Shown here piece after piece: positions 8,733 through 18,846 of a stretch of 55,631 nt of DNA. Position numbers and translations under genes: made by a program. Each line of letters begins with the position of its first letter. The stretch's first letter is position 1. Below the pieces are notes generated by a model. That model did no database searches and had not been told where the DNA came from. It worked only from the letters and a program-made list of their open reading frames with translations. The DNA comes from Streptomyces canus 299MFChir4.1. GTDB taxonomy: Bacteria > Actinomycetota > Actinomycetes > Streptomycetales > Streptomycetaceae. The stretch spans positions 1-55,631 of the forward strand of contig NZ_KB911625.1 in NCBI RefSeq assembly GCF_000383615.1, read 5' to 3'.

Positions 8733-9704
8733 ATGGCGGGCATGGCATTGTCCCGTGCCGTCGGCCCGCCCGATGCAGACCTGGTGCACACCGCACAGAC
8801 AGGGGATGTGAGCGCCCTCGGAACCCTCCTGGCCCGGCACCGCCCGATGCTCCTCTCGGTCGCCATCGGATTGCTCGGCCATGGTCCAGACGCCGAGGAC
8901 GCCGTGCAGGAAACCTGCATGATCGCTCTGCGCCGGATCGGCAGTCTGCGTGATCCCGAGTCAGTGGGTCCCTGGCTGCGCGCGGTGGTCCGCAACGCAT
9001 GCCGCATGCAGTGCAGGGCGCCGGTCCACCTGACGGTGGACGACGGGCTCGCGGCGTCGCTCCGTTCCGCCGAATCGGATCCTCAGGAGTTGCTGGAGGG
9101 ACAGGGCACGCGGGACTGGGTCTGGGACGCCCTGGAAACGTTGTCACCCCCGCTGCGCCTGGTGCTGATGCTTCGCTACTTCAGCGGCGTGACGGCGTAC
9201 CAGGACATCGCCGCGGCGTGCGGAGTGCCGGTCGGGACCGTGCGGAGCCGGTTGAGCGAGGCACGCGCCAAGCTGACACGGGCCCTCCTCGCAACGGCCG
9301 ACACCGCGCACGGCGATGTTCGGGCCGTCACCGTGGAACGCAGCCGCCAGGCCGAGGAGTTACTGGGAGCTGCGCGGCGCGGCGAGTCCCTGTCCGCGCT
9401 GTCCGCCAGCTGGCTGCCGACCGTCGCGCTGTCCGGAGCCGGTGGCCTGCGGGCCGAAGGGTACGACGTGCTGGCCCGTGGGCTTGAGCAGGACGTGGCC
9501 GACGGAGTGCGGCACCACTTGACCAACGTCGTCGCCGGCCGCGATCTCGCTGTCTGGGAGTTCACGCTGCAGAGTCCGCCCGAGGATCCATTCCACTGTC
9601 CACCCGGGGGTGCGTGGGTCCTGCATCTGCGGTCGGGCTGGGTGGAGCGGGCCCGGCTCTTCCACACGCGTCGGGAGCTACCGGAACACGCCCGTGCGGC
9701 GTGA
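8733..9704 (+). CDS. ECF-type RNA polymerase sigma factor with C-terminal SnoaL/NTF2-like extension, TTA codon
   Basis: The 323-residue protein has sigma region 2 at about 25-95 (DAEDAVQETCMIALRRI) and region 4 at about 128-180 (LSPPLRLVLMLRYFSGVTAY, GVPVGTVRSRLSEAR). About 140 more residues follow, with the pattern of an NTF2/SnoaL-like domain, as in ECF41-like groups where this extension controls activity in place of a separate anti-sigma factor. No anti-sigma gene is adjacent. Leucine 210 is TTA (9360-9362), so this regulator is itself likely bldA-dependent. Start codons ATG 8733 and ATG 8742 are both possible, and neither has a strong ribosome site. Confidence 0.88.
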   Translation: MAGMALSRAVGPPDADLVHTAQTGDVSALGTLLARHRPMLLSVAIGLLGHGPDAEDAVQETCMIALRRIGSLRDPESVGPWLRAVVRNACRMQCRAPVHLTVDDGLAASLRSAESDPQELLEGQGTRDWVWDALETLSPPLRLVLMLRYFSGVTAYQDIAAACGVPVGTVRSRLSEARAKLTRALLATADTAHGDVRAVTVERSRQAEELLGAARRGESLSALSASWLPTVALSGAGGLRAEGYDVLARGLEQDVADGVRHHLTNVVAGRDLAVWEFTLQSPPEDPFHCPPGGAWVLHLRSGWVERARLFHTRRELPEHARAA

Positions 9705-9740
9705 CCCACGACACAGACGGATCTCCGAACTTTCCTGTGC

Positions 9741-9760
9741 CCCCCCGCATCTGAGGGGGG
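9741..9760 (+). terminator. Hairpin after the sigma-factor gene
   Basis: CCCCCC (9741-9746) and GGGGGG (9755-9760) enclose an 8-nt loop, 37 nt past the sigma-factor stop codon. Confidence 0.45.
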
Positions 9761-9841
9761 ATCACGCATCCGGCAGCCGTGCCGTCCACAGGGACGGCGC
9801 CCCGGCTGATCCGGTCCATCCCCTGTTCGGAGATCGAAGAA

Positions 9842-11002
9842 ATGCCTACCTACTCCCGGCCGGCCGAAGAGCCTGAGGACCTGCCCGAGGTGCTCCGCCC
9901 GGTGATAGAGAAGTACCGCGACGAGGCCGACGAACTCCGCAGGCTTCCTGACGAACTCCTCGACCACCTGCGCACTCACGGAGCGTTTCGTCTCAATGCT
10001 CCGCGTGAGCTCGGTGGGTTCGAGCTGCCGCTGGCCCGGTCCGTGGCCGTGATCGAGAGGCTGGCCCGGATCGACGGCCCGACGGCCTGGATCGTGTGGA
10101 ACCTGAACGCCGGCTTCGCCGCGGCGTTCCTCGGCGAGACCATCGTCGAAGAGATCTGGGCCGACGGGCCGGACCCGATGATCGCGCATTCGAGTCAGCC
10201 CGGCTTCCTGGTGCCGGACGACGGCGGATACCGGCTCTCCGGCGAGTGGAAACTCGTCAGCGGGGTTGACGCGGCGCAGTGGCTGGGGCTGCTGGCGATC
10301 ATCCTGGAAGACGGGCAGCCGCGTATGACCGAGACCGGCCCGGAGTGGCGCTTCTGCCTGGTACCCCGTGACTCGGTGACGGTGCGGGACACCTGGCACG
10401 CGACCGGTATGCGGGGCACCAACAGCAACACCGTGGCCGCCCAGGATGTGCCGGTGACCCGCGACAGGATGGTCGGGCCCGATGCGGAGGCCCGCATCGA
10501 CCGCCCGCTCTACCGCCTGCCGGTGACCAACCAGATCACCTCGGGAGGCGCGGCGGTGGTGCTGGGCATCGCCCGGGCCGCGATCGACGAGATGGCGGCC
10601 CTGTCGCGCACGAAGACCGGGCCGGACGGCCTGCCGCTCGCGCAGCAACCACGCATCCAGGCCGCCGTCGGCCGAGCCAGCGCCCGCGTCGACGCCGCAC
10701 GGGCGTTGCTGCTGACCACGCTCGGCGAACTGGACGCCGCCGCCGCGGAAGGACGTGTCGCTACGGAGGCACAGCGCGGTGCCGTGCGGGGCGCGTTGTC
10801 CCACGCGGGTGAGACCGCGCGCGGCGCGCTCACCTCCATGTACGAGCTGGGCAGTTCGAGCGCCGTGTTCGAGTCGAGCCGGTTGGGCAAGCTGTTCCGC
10901 GACGGTCTCGTCGCGGCGCAGCACGCCGTCCTGTCGGCGCCCCAGTACGAGGTGGCCGGCCGCACCGTCATCGGCATTCCCGCCGGCGACCCCACCCTCT
11001 GA
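9842..11002 (+). CDS. Acyl-CoA-dehydrogenase-fold flavin-dependent oxidoreductase (HpaB/group D monooxygenase-like)
   Basis: This 386-residue protein has the N-terminal helical domain (about 1-110), a central beta domain with GGYRLSGEWKLVSGVDAAQW (about 125-150) and TWHATGMRGTNSN (about 183-195), and a C-terminal four-helix domain of the acyl-CoA dehydrogenase fold. The WHATGMRGTxS pattern is typical of flavin-dependent hydroxylases of the p-hydroxyphenylacetate hydroxylase (HpaB/C2) type rather than classical acyl-CoA dehydrogenases. Such enzymes need a separate flavin reductase; none is nearby. The substrate is unknown. I chose ATG 9842 (MPTYSRPAEEPED) because the upstream extension has no family similarity. 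A strong hairpin lies downstream. Confidence 0.82.
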   Translation: MPTYSRPAEEPEDLPEVLRPVIEKYRDEADELRRLPDELLDHLRTHGAFRLNAPRELGGFELPLARSVAVIERLARIDGPTAWIVWNLNAGFAAAFLGETIVEEIWADGPDPMIAHSSQPGFLVPDDGGYRLSGEWKLVSGVDAAQWLGLLAIILEDGQPRMTETGPEWRFCLVPRDSVTVRDTWHATGMRGTNSNTVAAQDVPVTRDRMVGPDAEARIDRPLYRLPVTNQITSGGAAVVLGIARAAIDEMAALSRTKTGPDGLPLAQQPRIQAAVGRASARVDAARALLLTTLGELDAAAAEGRVATEAQRGAVRGALSHAGETARGALTSMYELGSSSAVFESSRLGKLFRDGLVAAQHAVLSAPQYEVAGRTVIGIPAGDPTL

Positions 11003-11136
11003 GCGGACCACCGGCCCGCCGACATGGCCTGATCGACAAGCGAAGCCGGTTGCCCCCTTCTTAACGGAGGGGACGCCCGGCTGGTGACTGCCGCGCTCTC
11101 TCATCCACCGCCGGCAGCAGGTGCCACCGGCCACAG

Positions 11137-11166
11137 AGCCGGGCACGGGATGTCCCGTGCCCGGCT
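11137..11166 (+). terminator. Strong hairpin terminator after the flavoprotein gene
   Basis: AGCCGGGCACGGGA (11137-11150) and TCCCGTGCCCGGCT (11153-11166) form a perfect 14-bp stem with a TG loop. It may act in both directions. Nothing else is recognised in the 305 bp between 11003 and 11307. Confidence 0.7.
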
Positions 11167-11307
11167 GTCCTCCCGGGGCCCGATTCCGCCCGCACACGGG
11201 GCCGAGGAGCGGGTTGTCGGCGCCGGGACCGGCCGCCCACGACCACGTCAGGGTCTCCCCGCGGATCGCGGGAAGCCGCGATCGCCCTCAGAAGGCCCTG
11301 GGAACAG

Positions 11308-11721
11308 TCACGGCCAGTCGAGTGCGACGGTGGCATGCTGCATTTCCATGGTGAACGTGGCCACCGCGTCCGAGACGAAGGTGACCTCGTACCCCTTCTC
11401 CACGGCGTCGCGGCTGGATGTCCATGTCCGTGCCGTGGAAGGCGTCGAACGTCTTGTGCACCGTGACGACCACCTCCCCGTCGATCGGCGGGAAATCCGT
11501 GTGCAATCGGACGCCCCAGGTGCCCACGGGTCGGTCTCCATCGTGGCGTGCAGCACTGCGATGCCGGCCTCTCGTGCCACGTCGAGGACGCGTTTCATGT
11601 TCGGCACGGTGCCGACCGCCTCGCAGACCACGCGCAGGCCCGGGCCCCCCTTGCCGTTCTCGGAGATGAAGTCGTTGGTGGCGTCGATGAGGACGAGGGC
11701 CGTTCGCTCCAGCGAATACAT
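11308..11721 (-). pseudogene. Decayed isochorismatase-family hydrolase gene
   Basis: The first part (MYSLERTALVLIDATNDFIS, with the catalytic-type Asp) is isochorismatase-like. After HATMETDPWAPG near 11520 the similarity moves to another frame (GVRLHTDFPPIDGEVVV, then KTFDAFHGTDMDI). Near 11416 it returns to a different frame (DAVEKGYEVTFVSDAV), and the family's TNxCVxxTARDA segment with the nucleophilic Cys is gone, so there is also an internal deletion. The product would be inactive. A TetR relic lies on the other side of the intergenic region in divergent orientation, so both probably belonged to one lost regulator/enzyme pair. Confidence 0.8.
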
Positions 11722-11799
11722 GGTTCACACGTACGTCCCGGTACCGTCTTGATCAGGTCGAGGAGGGTGCACAGGGGGCAGCGCACAGACCCCCGGGAC

Positions 11800-12200
11800 C
11801 GCAACGGGAACAGGGCTACGGCGCCGCCGCGATCAGCGACATCGTGAACGCGACCGGGACCCCCCGGGGGGATCCTTCACCTTCCACTACCGGGGCGGCA
11901 AGGACGAGTCAGCACACGAGGTGATCACCCTGCGGACCGCCCAGGTACTCGAACGACTCGACGCGGTCGCCGCGGACAGCGACTCGGCCGCCGGCTTCCC
12001 GACGGCATGCGTGAACCGCGGTCGCCGCGGAGTTCGCCGACCCCGTTTCACGGCCGACTGCCCGGTCGTGCCCATCCCTCCTCAAGCGTTCGGCCCGGTC
12101 TATCGTGCTTCGCGACGCGGGCGAGGACTTCTTCGCGCGTGGCGCGGGTCTATGGCCCGCCACCTCGCCGCGCACGGCATCGTGGGCCCGCGTCAGCGAC
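11800..12200 (+). pseudogene. Decayed TetR/AcrR-family regulator gene
   Basis: A TetR helix-turn-helix can be pieced together: GYGAAAISDIVNATGTPRG in one frame, then GSFTFHYRGGKDESAHEVI in the next. The frameshift falls at the run CCCCCCGGGGGG (about 11860-11871). Further on, frames such as LRDAGEDFF and SMARHLAAHGIV look like remnants of the C-terminal ligand domain. No intact start-to-stop frame exists. Confidence 0.6.
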
Positions 12201-12269
12201 CACCAGCACGAGCACCGAACCCCAAGCACACCAGGCCCATTACCCAACTTCGAGATCGACACCGCCCAC

Positions 12270-13181
12270 TCAGGAGCCGAGAGCGGCGGCCCGGTCCTGT
12301 AGTTCGCGCAGCACCAGCCGCAGCAGTGGGTGCTGCTCGCTGCCGCTCCGGACGGCGGTGTATACCCGCCGCTGGGGACGAAAGCCGCCGACCGGGCGTG
12401 TGGCGGCACCCCCGATAGCGATGCCGTGGAGCGCCGAACGAGGCACCAGCGCCACACCCGCGCCGGCGGATACGAGGGCACACACCGCCCGGGAGTCGTC
12501 GGCCAGGCACTCGACCCGAGGTTGGAAACCGACCTCTTCGCAGGCGCGCATGACGACGTCATGTACCGGGTTGCCGGGCCACGGCGTGATCCACGGATCG
12601 TTGCGCAAGTCGGCCAGCCCGACCTCTGGAGCGTCCGCCAGCGGGTGATCGGACGGCAGTACGACATCGAACGGTTCCCCGTACAACGGCTCACGCAGCA
12701 GCTGTTCTCTGCTCTGCCCAGGGGTGTCCCATTGCTCCACCGATACGGCGATGTCGACTGCGCCATCGATGAGAAGTCGCTGACTCGCTCGCCCCTCCGC
12801 GTCCTTCACTCGGATGCGCACCTGCGGCGCGCGGTCCCGCAGTGCCGCCACAGCCGGGGCCACCACTTCGGTGATCGCACTCGCGAACGCGGCTATCGCC
12901 ACCTCGCCGGCCAGGCCCGCCGAGCAGGAGGCCATATCGGCCTCCGCCTCCTCCAACTGCGCGGCGATCTTCGTCGCGTGAGTGGCCAGCACGGCACCCG
13001 CGGGAGTCAGCCGGACGGAGCGCCCACGCCGTTCCAGCAGTAGATGCCCGACTTCCGCTTCGAGCGCGGCGAGCTGCTGTGAGGCCGCCGACGGGGACAG
13101 ATAGAGAGCGTGGGCAGCGGCGGTGACGGTGCCGTGCTCGGCCAGAGCTCGCAGCACTCGGAGCCTACGGGGATCGATCAC
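12270..13181 (-). CDS. LysR-family transcriptional regulator (divergent from aspA operon)
   Basis: The 303-residue protein has an N-terminal winged helix (residues 4-62: TVTAAAHALYLSPSAASQQL, LERRGRSVRLTPAG) and a LysR substrate-binding domain (about 90-290: LAGEVAIAAFASA, SAGAGVALVPR). The start is GTG 13179-13181. LysR proteins usually control the divergently transcribed neighbour in response to a pathway metabolite, so I infer control of the aspartase/malic enzyme/transporter genes by a C4 acid or aspartate. A perfect inverted repeat of T-N11-A type lies 24 bp upstream of its start. Confidence 0.9.
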   Translation of the reverse strand: MIDPRRLRVLRALAEHGTVTAAAHALYLSPSAASQQLAALEAEVGHLLLERRGRSVRLTPAGAVLATHATKIAAQLEEAEADMASCSAGLAGEVAIAAFASAITEVVAPAVAALRDRAPQVRIRVKDAEGRASQRLLIDGAVDIAVSVEQWDTPGQSREQLLREPLYGEPFDVVLPSDHPLADAPEVGLADLRNDPWITPWPGNPVHDVVMRACEEVGFQPRVECLADDSRAVCALVSAGAGVALVPRSALHGIAIGGAATRPVGGFRPQRRVYTAVRSGSEQHPLLRLVLRELQDRAAALGS

Positions 13182-13204
13182 GTCAGGCAGTACACCAGAA
13201 GAGA

Positions 13205-13229
13205 GAGCCTGTGAAGCAGAGCTTCACAG
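13205..13229. promoter_or_regulatory. Candidate LysR operator (11-bp perfect inverted repeat)
   Basis: GCCTGTGAAGC and GCTTCACAGGC enclose AGA. Within it, TGTGAAG-N5-CTTCACA fits the T-N11-A LysR box. It lies just upstream of the LysR start and about 190 bp before aspA, the expected place for autoregulation and activation. Confidence 0.7.
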
Positions 13230-13419
13230 GCGATCCGAGAAAACAGCGATGGACTTCACGGTAGCGACGCTCCACAGTGGTCCCCGTGAAGCCACCGGCA
13301 ACGACCGCTGTCGACCGCATGAGTTGAAGCCTGTCCGCCTCCCACGCCACCGACACGCTCACGCCACGCGCCCCGCCGCCCGAATCCCCGCGCTTTCCCC
13401 ACCCCTTAAGGAAACTGCT

Positions 13420-14847
<1,428 letters not shown>

Positions 14848-14908
14848 TGCCGGTTACGAGCCGAGCCCGAACTGACGGACCCGATAAGCCCAGTGGAGGA
14901 ATGTAGAC

Positions 14909-16333
14909 ATGGCAACGGCGCCAAGTGTCTCGTATTCGATGACGGTGCGGCTGGAAGTTCCCGCGAGCGGCACCGCCGTCAGCCAGCTCACCACGACCGT
15001 GGAGTCCTCCGGAGGGTCCGTCACAGGCCTCGACGTGACCGCGTCCGGTCACGAAAAACTCCGGATCGATGTCACCATCGCCGCGACCTCCACCGCACAC
15101 GCCGACGAGATCGTCGAGAAGCTGCGCGGCATCGAGGGTGTGTCGATGGGCAACGTCTCCGACCGGACCTTCCTGATGCACCTGGGGGGCAAGATCGAGA
15201 TGGCGTCGAAGCACCCCATCCGCAACCGTGACGACCTCTCCATGGTCTACACCCCCGGCGTTGCCCGCGTCTGCCAGGCCATCGCCGAGAACCCCGACGA
15301 CGCCCGCCGCCTGACCATCAAGCGCAACAGCGTCGTGGTGGTCACCGACGGCTCCGCCGTCCTGGGCCTGGGCAACATCGGCCCCAAAGCCGCGCTGCCC
15401 GTGATGGAGGGCAAGGCGGCCCTGTTCAAGCGCTTCGCCGGCATCGACGCCTGGCCGATCTGCCTGGACACCCAGGACAGCGACGCCATCGTCGAGACCG
15501 TCAAGGCGATCGCCCCCGGCTTCGCGGGCATCAACCTCGAGGACATCTCCGCCCCCCGCTGCTTCGAGATCGAGGCACGGCTGCGCGAGGCCCTGGACAT
15601 CCCGGTCTTCCACGACGACCAGCACGGCACCGCCATCGTCGTCCTGGCCGCCCTCACCAACGCCCTGCGCGTGGTCGGCAAGTCCATCTACAGCGTGCGC
15701 GTGGTGATGTCCGGCGCGGGCGCGGCCGGCACCGCCATCCTCAAGCTGCTGAACGCCGCCGGCGTCAAGCACGTCGTGGTCGCCGACATCCACGGGGTCG
15801 TGCACGCGGGCCGCGAGGACCTGGTCTCCGCCGACCCCGACTCGCCGCTGCGCTGGATCGCCGACAACACCAACCCCGAGGGCGTCACCGGCACCCTCAA
15901 GGAGGCCGTGACCGGCGCGGATGTCTTCATCGGTGTCTCGGCCCCGAACGTGCTGCACGGCACGGACGTGGCGCGGATGGCCGAGGACGCGATCGTTTTC
16001 GCACTCGCCAACCCCGACCCCGAGATCGACCCGGCGATCGCCCGCCAGACCGCCGCAGTCGTGGCCACCGGGCGTTCGGACTTCCCGAACCAGATCAACA
16101 ACGTGCTGGTCTTCCCCGGCGTCTTCCGCGGCCTGCTGGACGCACAGTCCCGCACCGTCGACACCGAGATGATGCTGGCCGCCGCCGGTGCGCTCGCGGA
16201 CGTCGTCCTGGACGACGAGCTGAACGCGAACTACATCATCCCCAGCGTCTTCAACGACAAGGTCGCCCGCGCGGTCGCCGGAGCCGTCCAGGACGCGGTC
16301 CACAACGCTGCCCAGGCAGCGCATATCAGCTGA
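14909..16333 (+). CDS. NAD(P)-dependent malic enzyme with N-terminal ACT-like domain
   Basis: The 474-residue enzyme oxidatively decarboxylates malate to pyruvate. Residues 1-85 form an ACT-like regulatory domain (MTVRLEVPASGTAVSQLT). The malic-enzyme domain follows with VYTPGVARVC, the catalytic-Lys region GLGNIGPKAALPVMEGKA, the metal site NLEDISAPRCFEIE and VFHDDQHGTA. The Rossmann domain has MSGAGAAGTAI (GxGxxG). ATG 14909 has a GGAGGA-type ribosome site. It is 61 bp downstream of aspA on the same strand. The ACT domain suggests allosteric control by an amino acid, possibly aspartate, though that is inference. Confidence 0.93.
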   Translation: MATAPSVSYSMTVRLEVPASGTAVSQLTTTVESSGGSVTGLDVTASGHEKLRIDVTIAATSTAHADEIVEKLRGIEGVSMGNVSDRTFLMHLGGKIEMASKHPIRNRDDLSMVYTPGVARVCQAIAENPDDARRLTIKRNSVVVVTDGSAVLGLGNIGPKAALPVMEGKAALFKRFAGIDAWPICLDTQDSDAIVETVKAIAPGFAGINLEDISAPRCFEIEARLREALDIPVFHDDQHGTAIVVLAALTNALRVVGKSIYSVRVVMSGAGAAGTAILKLLNAAGVKHVVVADIHGVVHAGREDLVSADPDSPLRWIADNTNPEGVTGTLKEAVTGADVFIGVSAPNVLHGTDVARMAEDAIVFALANPDPEIDPAIARQTAAVVATGRSDFPNQINNVLVFPGVFRGLLDAQSRTVDTEMMLAAAGALADVVLDDELNANYIIPSVFNDKVARAVAGAVQDAVHNAAQAAHIS

Positions 16334-16561
16334 GCTCCGCCGCGGCGACGCTGGTCAGTCGCACTGCGGGACAGCGTCGGAAGCCCACCACCGGGCAGCG
16401 GGGCACCGAGCCGGGTGCCAGGCGGCAGGGACGCAGCGCGCGAAGCACACGCTGCGGGCCATACCCCAACTCCCTTGTGGCTGGTTATGGACATCTTTCC
16501 GTGGCCGGCCTCAGGACCACCTGTCTGTACGTGAAGCGCACACCCCATTGGAGTTCCACTC

Positions 16562-17920
16562 ATGAAGAATCCTGCTCACGACAACCCCCTCGAGGTCGAT
16601 CACAGCGTGAAGGCCCCGCCAGCGCGCGCAAAGCGCTGGTGGCGACTGCCACTCGGACTGCAGTCGGCACTCGCTGTCGGACTCGGCGCGCTGATCGGAG
16701 CGCTCGCGCCGTCCGTCGGCGAGCAACTGAAGCTCCTCGGGGACGTCTTCCTGAACCTGGTGCAAATGGTCGTACTGCCCCTGGTCTTCCCGCTGATTGT
16801 GCTGGGCATCGCCCGCATGGAATCGGTGAAGAAGGTGGGCCGGATCGCGGGTAAGGCCATCCTCTACTTCGAGGTCGTCACCACGGTGGTCCTTCTGGTC
16901 GCGGTGACGCTGGCCGAGATCACCGGCATCGGCAGGGGCGCCCCGGTCGCCGACGGTGACACGAAGAGCCTGGAAACCCTGGACAAGGGCATCGACTTCC
17001 ACGAGCTCATCCTCCACGCCGTCCCGAAGAACGTCTTCGCCGCGTTCACCGAGGGCAACCTGCTCGCCGCGATCGTCTTCGCGCTCTTCCTCGGTGTCGG
17101 GATGGCGGCCATCGGCGGGAAGTCCGCACCCTTCGCATCGGTCCTGGAGTCCGTCTCGGCAGCCATGTTCAAGGTTGTCGGCTATGTCCTCCGCGTCGCT
17201 CCCCTGGGCGTTCTCGGCTTCATCAGCTACGACGTGGCGCACTACGGATTCGGCAACCTCAAGAGCCTGGTCGGCTTCATTGCCGTGGTCTACGCAGGTC
17301 TGGCCGTCGTCCTCGGCGTGATCTTCCCGGTCATCGCGCTGATCTACCACATCCGGTACGTGGACCTGCTCAAGGCGATCGGCGGACTCGTCGGTATCGC
17401 CTTCGTCACGCGCAGCTCCGAAGCGGTGCTGGCACCGCTGATGGGCAAGCTCGAAGCCTTCGGCATCAGCCGCTCGACGGCTTCTTTCGTCGTCCCCCTC
17501 GGCTACTCGTTCAACACCGACGGGTCCGTGCTCTACCAGGCCACCGCCCTGGTGTATCTCGCCCACGCCTACGGCATGGACACCTCGATCCCGTCCCTGC
17601 TGCTCATGGTCGGTGTCCTGGTAGTGCTGTCCAAGGGGATGGCGGGCGTCACATCGGCCTCCATCGTGGTGCTCCTCGCCGCGGGCAAGACGATCGGCAT
17701 CCCGGCCGAGGGGATCGCACTCCTGGTCGGCGTCGACTTCATCGTCGACATGGCGCGTACCGCGGTGAACGTCGTAGGGAACGCGCTGGCGTCCGCCGTC
17801 GTGGACCGTTCGGAGGCCAAGAGGGACGCCGGGAAAGACGCCGAGCAGAACACCCAGCGGGAAGACGCCGTACCCGACTACGAGCCCGTGGCGCCGGCCG
17901 CCCAAGAACAAACGGTGTAG
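16562..17920 (+). CDS. Dicarboxylate/amino acid:cation symporter (DAACS family)
   Basis: This 452-residue membrane protein has the DAACS/GltP-DctA layout: eight transmembrane helices with re-entrant loops, the serine-rich-type loop FVTRSSEAVLAP, the motif SFVVPLGYSFNTDGS and the NMDGT-like substrate/cation motif region, and VGVDFIVDMARTAVNVVGNA near the C-terminus. It imports C4-dicarboxylates or acidic amino acids with Na+ or H+. Its place after aspartase and malic enzyme suggests aspartate, glutamate, fumarate or malate as substrate. The C-terminal tail is charged and cytoplasmic. A gap of about 230 bp before it may hold a second promoter. A perfect terminator follows. Confidence 0.92.
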   Translation: MKNPAHDNPLEVDHSVKAPPARAKRWWRLPLGLQSALAVGLGALIGALAPSVGEQLKLLGDVFLNLVQMVVLPLVFPLIVLGIARMESVKKVGRIAGKAILYFEVVTTVVLLVAVTLAEITGIGRGAPVADGDTKSLETLDKGIDFHELILHAVPKNVFAAFTEGNLLAAIVFALFLGVGMAAIGGKSAPFASVLESVSAAMFKVVGYVLRVAPLGVLGFISYDVAHYGFGNLKSLVGFIAVVYAGLAVVLGVIFPVIALIYHIRYVDLLKAIGGLVGIAFVTRSSEAVLAPLMGKLEAFGISRSTASFVVPLGYSFNTDGSVLYQATALVYLAHAYGMDTSIPSLLLMVGVLVVLSKGMAGVTSASIVVLLAAGKTIGIPAEGIALLVGVDFIVDMARTAVNVVGNALASAVVDRSEAKRDAGKDAEQNTQREDAVPDYEPVAPAAQEQTV

Positions 17921-17941
17921 TGAACGGCTCATCGCAGATCA

Positions 17942-17980
17942 CCTGCGGCCTGGACGGTACACACCCGCCCAGGCCGCAGG
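17942..17980 (+). terminator. Terminator of the aspartase operon
   Basis: CCTGCGGCCTGG (17942-17953) and CCAGGCCGCAGG (17969-17980) form a perfect 12-bp stem, 22 bp after the symporter stop codon. Nothing else is recognised up to the IS remnant at 18164. Confidence 0.85.
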
Positions 17981-18163
17981 CTTCTCCACGAGCGCATGTC
18001 ATTGATGCTCCACTGCGCGCCCGCAGGACTTCGGCCTTAACTCCCGCCTCCGCGAAGGCCATGCTTCGTGCCGTAGGCACTGAGCCTTTTCAGCGTGATC
18101 ACCGATCGGGGTACGGCGTAGGCGTCCGCAACACACGAGGCTCCCGTGCCGTTGAGGGAGGTG

Positions 18164-18297
18164 TTCGACGTTTCAACTCATCGGCACAGAAGCCTGGTTG
18201 GTTCACTATCCTGCCGCATTGACCTGCCTCATGCGCCGGCCGGGTGGTCACCATGCTGATCGTCACCCGCGAGAGTGACCGCCACTGCAAGCTCCCC
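18164..18297 (+). pseudogene. 5' fragment of an IS5-superfamily transposase (left copy)
   Basis: About 130 bp aligns by eye with 20072-20212, including codons for the transposase start region (V-TMLIVTRESDRHCKLP). The similarity stops at GCAAGCTCC. The same orientation as the right copy is kept. Only the N-terminal piece remains. Confidence 0.6.
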
Positions 18298-18304
18298 GCC
18301 GCAC

Positions 18305-18440
18305 CAGCGTGCGTTGGTCCGCCACCCGGGCGGTCAACCGCTCGTTGGCCACCGCGAGTTCGGCCGCCTGGGCTTCCGCGGCCTCGGCCCGCGCCTCAGC
18401 GGCCACCACCTGCCGCTGGAGCAGAACGTTCGGTATTGAC
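18305..18440 (-). pseudogene. Possible IS66-type transposase N-terminal fragment (coiled coil)
   Basis: The minus strand encodes an Ala/Glu-rich coiled coil (NVLLQRQVVAAEARAEAAEA, then LAVANERLTARVAD) like the N-terminus of IS66-family transposases. It is cut off where the IS5-like fragment begins. The call rests only on a low-complexity pattern. Confidence 0.3.
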
Positions 18441-18484
18441 GATGAGCGGTGCGTGAGGCAGAATTCTTGTGAGGGTGAACGTTC
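18421..18484 (+). promoter_or_regulatory. Promoter candidate between two GAACGTTC palindromes
   Basis: TTGACG (18436-18441) and CAGAAT (18459-18464) are 17 nt apart. The perfect palindrome GAACGTTC lies upstream (18423-18430) and again downstream (18477-18484). The upstream box and -35 recur at 20715-20735. It could serve the DnaB-like gene at 18847, about 380 bp further on; I see no gene in 18485-18846. Confidence 0.4.
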
Positions 18485-18846
18485 TGTACCTCTGACGCAC
18501 TCCTCTGCGGGCTGGCCGAAGCGGGATTGCGGCCCATACTCCACGGGTCTGGATCGGCGTGCTCCCCCGCCGCCGACCAGGCCCGTGGTCCGGGCCGAAA
18601 CGTGACTTCTCGCATCTGATGGGTACTTGGCCGACGGCGTCCGTGTGTCATGACAGAGGCCAACTCCAAGCAGTAGTACGGCACGACGAAGCGCGGGGCG
18701 GGTGGCAAGGGCTGTGGTCGGTTGTGAACTCGCAACACTCAAGGAATGCCGGACATACGCCTGCGTAGATCTGACACGATTCCGGCGTCACTGCAGGCGG
18801 CGTCGACTTGGGATGCCATGTTGACAACCTCCACACGAGGACCGCT

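Noticed and set aside
9176..11197. A 673-codon open frame on the minus strand
   Set aside because: It is fully antisense to the sigma-factor and flavoprotein genes, and shows reversed-frame composition without domains.
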